A DNA stretch of 9,873 bases, from assembly GCA_019116185.1 (NCBI GenBank), contig DXCD01000002.1, positions 1 to 9,873 of the forward strand. Direction: 5' to 3'. Source of the stretch: Candidatus Mediterraneibacter stercorigallinarum (GTDB lineage Bacteria > Bacillota > Clostridia > Lachnospirales > Lachnospiraceae). This document shows, piece after piece, positions 6,401-9,873 of this stretch (position 1 is its first letter; the number at the start of each line of letters is the position of its first letter). The position numbers were made by a program, and so were the translations under genes. A model generated the notes under the pieces. It searched no databases. It was not told the origin of the DNA and saw nothing but the letters and a program-made list of their open reading frames with translations.

Positions 6401-6406
6401 TATAAT
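6401..6406 (+). promoter_or_regulatory. rhaB promoter, consensus -10 without a good -35
   Basis: TATAAT at 6401-6406 matches the consensus -10. At the right distance upstream lies only the terminator T tract (about 6378-6383), and the nearest TTG-type hexamer, TTGTCT at 6383-6388, is 12 bases away. A strong -10 with a poor -35 is usual for promoters that need an activator such as an AraC-family protein. Transcription should start near 6413. Confidence 0.55.
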
Positions 6407-6443
6407 AAAACCAGATGATAAAGAAAAGAAGGAGGCGCAAAAG

Positions 6444-7838
6444 ATGGAGCGATACTATTTAGCCATTGATATTGGCGCGTCCAGCGGACGCCACATGCTC
6501 GCCAGCATGAAGGACGGCAAGATGCAGCTTGAAGAGGTGTACCGTTTCCCGAACGGAATGGATGATAAGAACGGCACGCTCTGCTGGGATGTGGACCGTC
6601 TCTTTACAGAGATCAAAAACGGTCTTAAGAAATGTAAAGAGATCGGGAAGATTCCGGTTTCTATGGGCATCGATACATGGGGCGTTGACTATGTGCTGCT
6701 GGATAAAGATGACAAGATCCTGGGAGACACGGTGGGATACCGGGACAGCCGCACAGAAGGCATGGACGAAAAGGTATATGAGGTGATCCCTCAGGATGAG
6801 CTGTATGCAAGGACCGGAATCCAGAAACAGATCTTTAATACAGTTTATCAGCTCATGGCGGTAAAAGAGTCCCACCCGGAATACCTGGAACGGGCTGAGA
6901 GCATCCTCATGATCCCGGATTATTTTCATTTCCTGCTCACAGGCGTGAAGAAGAATGAGTATACAAATGCCACGACCGGACAGCTGATCAGCCCGAAGAC
7001 AAATGACTGGGATTATGAGCTGATCGATAAGCTGGGCTATAACTCGAAGATGTTCCGGCCGGTATCCATGCCGGGAACTGTAGTCGGCGAGTTCACAGAA
7101 GAAGTGCAGAAAGAAGTGGGATTCAACTGTACGGTGGTGCTCCCTGCCACACACGATACAGGAAGCGCGGTGCTCGCTGTCCCGACCAATGACGATGACG
7201 CTGTTTATATCAGCTCAGGCACATGGTCTCTGATGGGCATTGAGCGCAAAGAGGCGGACTGCTCCATGGAGAGCATGAAAGCGAACTTTACCAACGAGGG
7301 CGGTTACGACCACCGGTTCCGTTATCTGAAAAATATCATGGGACTGTGGATGATCCAGTCCGTAAAGAAAGAATTTACCGAGAATCTGTCATTCGCGCAG
7401 ATCTGCGAGATGGCGTCCAAAGAGACGATCCCGTCGATCGTGGACTGCAACGACGACTGCTTCCTGGCGCCAAAGAGCATGATCGAGGCTGTACAGGATT
7501 TCTGCCGCAGGACGGATCAGCAGGTGCCCGAGAGTGTGGGAGAGATCGCGTCCGTGATCTACAACAGCCTTGCAAAATGCTATGGAGATACTGTGGAAGA
7601 GATCGAAGAAATCACAGGGAAAAAATACAGCACCATCTATGTGGTAGGTGGCGGTTCTAACGCGGGATACTTAAATGAACTTACCGCAAAATACACAGGA
7701 AAGAAAGTCTCCGCGGGCCCGTCCGAGGCAACAGCCATCGGTAATGTGATCGTGCAGCTTCTGCGCGACGGCGTGTTTAAAGACCTGCCGGAAGCAAGGG
7801 CATGCGTAAGAGAGTCCTTTGACGTTGTAATGTATTAA
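6444..7838 (+). CDS. rhaB: Rhamnulokinase
   Basis: FGGY-family sugar kinase of 464 residues that phosphorylates L-rhamnulose to L-rhamnulose 1-phosphate with ATP in the cytoplasm. The length is close to other RhaB proteins (about 470-490). Visible motifs are the phosphate-binding DIGASSGR (9-16), the substrate-side IDTWGVDY (76-83), the catalytic aspartate D238 in THDTGSAV (236-243), the ISSGTWSL turn (256-263) and the nucleotide-binding VGGGSNAGYLN (401-411). THDTGSAV with DIGASSGR points to rhamnulokinase rather than xylulo-, fuculo- or glycerol kinase. AAGGAGG (6429-6435) lies 8 bases before ATG 6444. It is the first gene of an operon with the isomerase, which starts 48 bases after its stop. 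Confidence 0.93.
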   Translation: MERYYLAIDIGASSGRHMLASMKDGKMQLEEVYRFPNGMDDKNGTLCWDVDRLFTEIKNGLKKCKEIGKIPVSMGIDTWGVDYVLLDKDDKILGDTVGYRDSRTEGMDEKVYEVIPQDELYARTGIQKQIFNTVYQLMAVKESHPEYLERAESILMIPDYFHFLLTGVKKNEYTNATTGQLISPKTNDWDYELIDKLGYNSKMFRPVSMPGTVVGEFTEEVQKEVGFNCTVVLPATHDTGSAVLAVPTNDDDAVYISSGTWSLMGIERKEADCSMESMKANFTNEGGYDHRFRYLKNIMGLWMIQSVKKEFTENLSFAQICEMASKETIPSIVDCNDDCFLAPKSMIEAVQDFCRRTDQQVPESVGEIASVIYNSLAKCYGDTVEEIEEITGKKYSTIYVVGGGSNAGYLNELTAKYTGKKVSAGPSEATAIGNVIVQLLRDGVFKDLPEARACVRESFDVVMY

Positions 7839-7856
7839 AGGGGTCAGGCCCCTTTT
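7837..7856 (+). promoter_or_regulatory. Intercistronic hairpin between rhaB and the isomerase gene
   Basis: AAAGGGG (7837-7843) pairs with CCCCTTT (7849-7855) around a 5-base loop, starting inside the rhaB stop codon and followed by only four T in all. It could act as a leaky terminator or as an mRNA-stabilising stem that sets the kinase to isomerase ratio. The downstream gene has no evident promoter in the 30 bases left, so read-through is expected. Confidence 0.55.
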
Positions 7857-7886
7857 AGGAAAAATATTCAAACAGGAGGAAATAAC

Positions 7887-9305
7887 ATGTTAGTTGAAAC
7901 AAAAGCAAAAATTGGTGTATTTTCAATCGCATTAGGCGCGTATCTGCCCCAGTTCCCGTCGCTGGTGCCTGAGTTTGAGGCACAGTACGAGGCGTTCAAG
8001 AAGATGATCCCCGACACAGTGGAGATTGTTGACGGCGGCATGGTGACGACGAAGGAGCAGTCTCAGGCTGCGGGAGATTTATTCCGGGCGGCGGATGTTG
8101 ACCTTGTATTTCTTCAGCTTCTTACTTATGCGACATCCTACAATATGCTTCCTGCGGTGAAGGATCTGGATGTGCCGGTTGTTCTGGTGAATATTCAGAA
8201 GCTGAAAGCACTTGACTACGATCATACAGACATTGCCACATGGCTGGGTGAAGGCTATGCCTGCGGCGCTGTGGGCGAGATGGTGGCTGACCTTGAAAGA
8301 TATGGCAAGAGGCATGCAGTGATCACCGGTGTTGTCGAGGGCGGAGACCCGGCTGTCCAGGCGGAGATTGAAGACTGGTGCCGGGCTGCCCAGACGAGGA
8401 GGAGATTTCGCGATACGAATATCGCTCAGATCGGAAGGCCTTATCCGGGCATGATGGACCTCTATATCGATGAGTCCAACCTCTACAGGAGAATGCATCT
8501 TTATACAAAGCAGTTTGACTGGGAGAAGATGTGGGCGATCGCCGACGATATTACAGATGAGGACGCGATCCGCGCGAAAGCACAGGATATTCTTGATACC
8601 TTTGACATCGAAGGCGGCGGAAGCGTTGAAGAAGTGTGGGAGATGGCAAAATATGTCGTCGCATTTGAGAAGTGGGTTAAGGACGAGAAGCTCGGCCTGA
8701 TCGCTTCCCATTATGACGGATTTGCACAGGGCAAGGCCGGCGTCCTTGACAGTATGCTCATCCCGGCGTTCTCCATGCTGATCAAGCAGGGAACAGCCTG
8801 CGCGGTAGAGGGAGACATGAAAGTTGCCATGGCAATGAGTATCCTGAAGACCATCTCAGGGACGGGACAGCTTGCTGAGATGTACTCTATTGATTTTAAT
8901 GATGATATTGCAATTATCGGACACAGCGGATCAGGAGACGCGGATATTTCTGACAAGAAACCGACTATGAAGATCGTGAAGGTGTTCCACGGAAAGACAG
9001 GCGGCGGTTACCTGACCCAGTTCTATCCGTACACAGGACCGGTCACCTATCTGGCGATCACACAGGACGGCGACGGCAACTTCAAATTTATTGTGGCGGA
9101 AGGGGTGAATGAAGAAGGACCGATCCTTTCCTTTGGCGATACAAACATGAGAACGCGCTTTACCTGCGGCGCAAGAGAGTTCGTGACACGTTGGAGCGAA
9201 TGCGGCCCGACCCATCATTTCGCGGCGGCGACAGGAAGACATATCGACACGATCCTGAAGGTAGCGAAAATCTTCAATGTCCCGGTAGATATCGTGACAA
9301 GATAA
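7887..9305 (+). CDS. L-arabinose/L-fucose isomerase-family sugar isomerase, putative L-rhamnose isomerase
   Basis: A 472-residue cytoplasmic isomerase of the AraA/FucI superfamily, which interconverts aldoses and ketoses using Mn2+. By alignment from memory, the four AraA catalytic positions are present: E308 (VEGDMK), E331 (LAEMY), H346 (IIGHSG) and H443 or H444 (GPTHHFA). Their spacing (23, 15 and about 97) is close to that of E. coli AraA (27, 17 and 100). The length is near AraA (about 475-500) and well short of FucI (about 590). AGGAGG (7874-7879) is 7 bases before ATG 7887. Because the gene follows rhaB, the likely substrate is L-rhamnose, to give L-rhamnulose; this is inference, since standard RhaA is an unrelated TIM-barrel protein of about 420 residues. 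Other possible substrates are L-fucose, L-arabinose or another pectin sugar. It is the last gene of the operon and converges on the membrane protein gene. Confidence 0.8.
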   Translation: MLVETKAKIGVFSIALGAYLPQFPSLVPEFEAQYEAFKKMIPDTVEIVDGGMVTTKEQSQAAGDLFRAADVDLVFLQLLTYATSYNMLPAVKDLDVPVVLVNIQKLKALDYDHTDIATWLGEGYACGAVGEMVADLERYGKRHAVITGVVEGGDPAVQAEIEDWCRAAQTRRRFRDTNIAQIGRPYPGMMDLYIDESNLYRRMHLYTKQFDWEKMWAIADDITDEDAIRAKAQDILDTFDIEGGGSVEEVWEMAKYVVAFEKWVKDEKLGLIASHYDGFAQGKAGVLDSMLIPAFSMLIKQGTACAVEGDMKVAMAMSILKTISGTGQLAEMYSIDFNDDIAIIGHSGSGDADISDKKPTMKIVKVFHGKTGGGYLTQFYPYTGPVTYLAITQDGDGNFKFIVAEGVNEEGPILSFGDTNMRTRFTCGAREFVTRWSECGPTHHFAAATGRHIDTILKVAKIFNVPVDIVTR

Positions 9306-9307
9306 CA

Positions 9308-9333
9308 GATAACAGCCTGTTCGACTGCTTATC
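9308..9333 (+). repeat. Imperfect inverted repeat between convergent genes
   Basis: GATAACAG (9308-9315) can pair with CTGCTTATC (9325-9333) with one bulged C. GATAACA is also repeated directly at 9301-9307 and 9308-9314. The structure covers the stop codon of the reverse-strand gene. There is no T tract on either strand, so at best it is a weak bidirectional terminator. Confidence 0.25.
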
Positions 9334-9832
9334 CCGGCACTGCAAAAAGCCCGCCCCGGGGCGCAGAGAATGTAAATAAGAAAAAGGCCAGAACCATAAT
9401 GATGGTCAGGATGCCGATGAACAATCCGGCGTCCTCCACCCTGGCTGACGCATGCAGTTTCCATGCGAGACCAAAAGAGATGAGAACCGCGATATAGAAG
9501 ATCGCGATATCGATGAAAGCGATATTTCTGCCCAGAATGCCGGAATAAGTGTAAAACAGCACAGGGATGCTCCACGTTCCGGCCAGCCCTCCGGCGAGAA
9601 GTGCGGACCGGAGCGCGGGCAGAGCGTCCGTGACCTTAGAAGGAGCGAAAAGACTCCAGAACAGGAGCGGGAAGAAAACGAGCTTCATGTGTTCCCATGT
9701 GGATTCACTGACAGGGGAGAAAAGGGCGATGAAGGCATTCTGCCCGGACCAGTCGTAGAAAAAGTGGGACAAGGTTCCCAGAACCGAGGTAAAGATCAGA
9801 CCTGCCGCAAGATAATACTTTACATATTTCAT
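9329..9832 (-). CDS. DUF6512-like integral membrane protein
   Basis: A hydrophobic protein of 167 residues from the preferred start, with about five predicted membrane helices. Numbered from that start (MKYVKYY), they lie near residues 6-25, 46-63, 75-96, 106-124 and 137-154. The conserved-looking part is GTLSHFFYDWSG followed by FSPVSESTWEHMKLVFFPLLFW, which I associate with the uncharacterised DUF6512 family common in Firmicutes; that assignment is from memory. No catalytic motif is evident and the function is unknown. The ATG at 9832 is preceded by GGTGG about 4 bases upstream and fits the family's usual N-terminus. In-frame ATGs at 9847 (GGGGG 6 bases upstream) and 9862 would add 5 or 10 residues, so the start is uncertain. 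Its stop lies 23 bases from the isomerase stop on the other strand. The promoter lies beyond the right edge. Confidence 0.75.
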   Translation of the reverse strand: MKYVKYYLAAGLIFTSVLGTLSHFFYDWSGQNAFIALFSPVSESTWEHMKLVFFPLLFWSLFAPSKVTDALPALRSALLAGGLAGTWSIPVLFYTYSGILGRNIAFIDIAIFYIAVLISFGLAWKLHASARVEDAGLFIGILTIIMVLAFFLFTFSAPRGGLFAVPG

Positions 9833-9873
9833 ATTTCCACCATCCATAAAATACCCCCGCATACAGTATTTCC

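Noticed and set aside
8079..8711. 210-codon reverse-strand frame within the isomerase gene
   Set aside because: It is antisense to a gene with recognisable catalytic motifs and has no family signature of its own.
9352..9363. 12-base perfect palindrome CGCCCCGGGGCG
   Set aside because: It lies inside the reverse-strand membrane protein gene (C-terminal APRGG codons), is too short inside to form a stable loop and has no T tract, so it is explained by coding sequence.

Overview
This window looks like chromosomal DNA of a Gram-positive anaerobe of the Bacillota, most probably a gut member of the Lachnospiraceae. That is an inference from the strong GGAGG-type ribosome binding sites, the AT-rich promoters next to moderately GC-rich genes, a surface enzyme ending in a KTGD-type anchor with a membrane helix and basic tail, and the gene families present. 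No transposon, phage gene, tRNA, rRNA or CRISPR array was seen.

Layout, left to right. (1) The last 44 codons of an unrecognised gene, closed by a strong terminator. (2) A 1106-residue secreted, probably wall-anchored rhamnogalacturonan lyase of polysaccharide lyase family 11 (PL11), with its own AT-rich promoter and terminator. (3) A two-gene unit read from a good extended -10 promoter: a MESH1-like HD-domain (p)ppGpp hydrolase followed almost at once by an orphan ParA/MinD-type ATPase. (4) After a gap holding short tandem repeats, an AraC-family regulator ended by a terminator. (5) A rhamnulokinase gene (rhaB) and, 48 bases on, a sugar isomerase of the L-arabinose/L-fucose isomerase superfamily. 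(6) On the opposite strand at the right end, a five-helix membrane protein resembling DUF6512.

Working model (inference): the extracellular lyase cuts rhamnogalacturonan-I, the pectin backbone rich in L-rhamnose. The freed 6-deoxysugar is taken up by a transporter not in this window, isomerised and phosphorylated. The AraC-family protein probably senses the sugar and activates the rhaB-isomerase operon. Upstream of rhaB there are three near-identical direct repeats, and the promoter has a consensus -10 but no good -35, which fits activator-dependent control. The most unusual point is that the isomerase beside rhaB is not the usual RhaA type; its motifs match the AraA clan, including the four catalytic positions. 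It may be a non-orthologous L-rhamnose isomerase. No rhamnulose-1-phosphate aldolase or transporter is present here.

The HD hydrolase/ParA pair in the middle does not obviously belong to sugar use and appears to be an independent unit. No clearly new multi-gene system (for example a defence island) was found.
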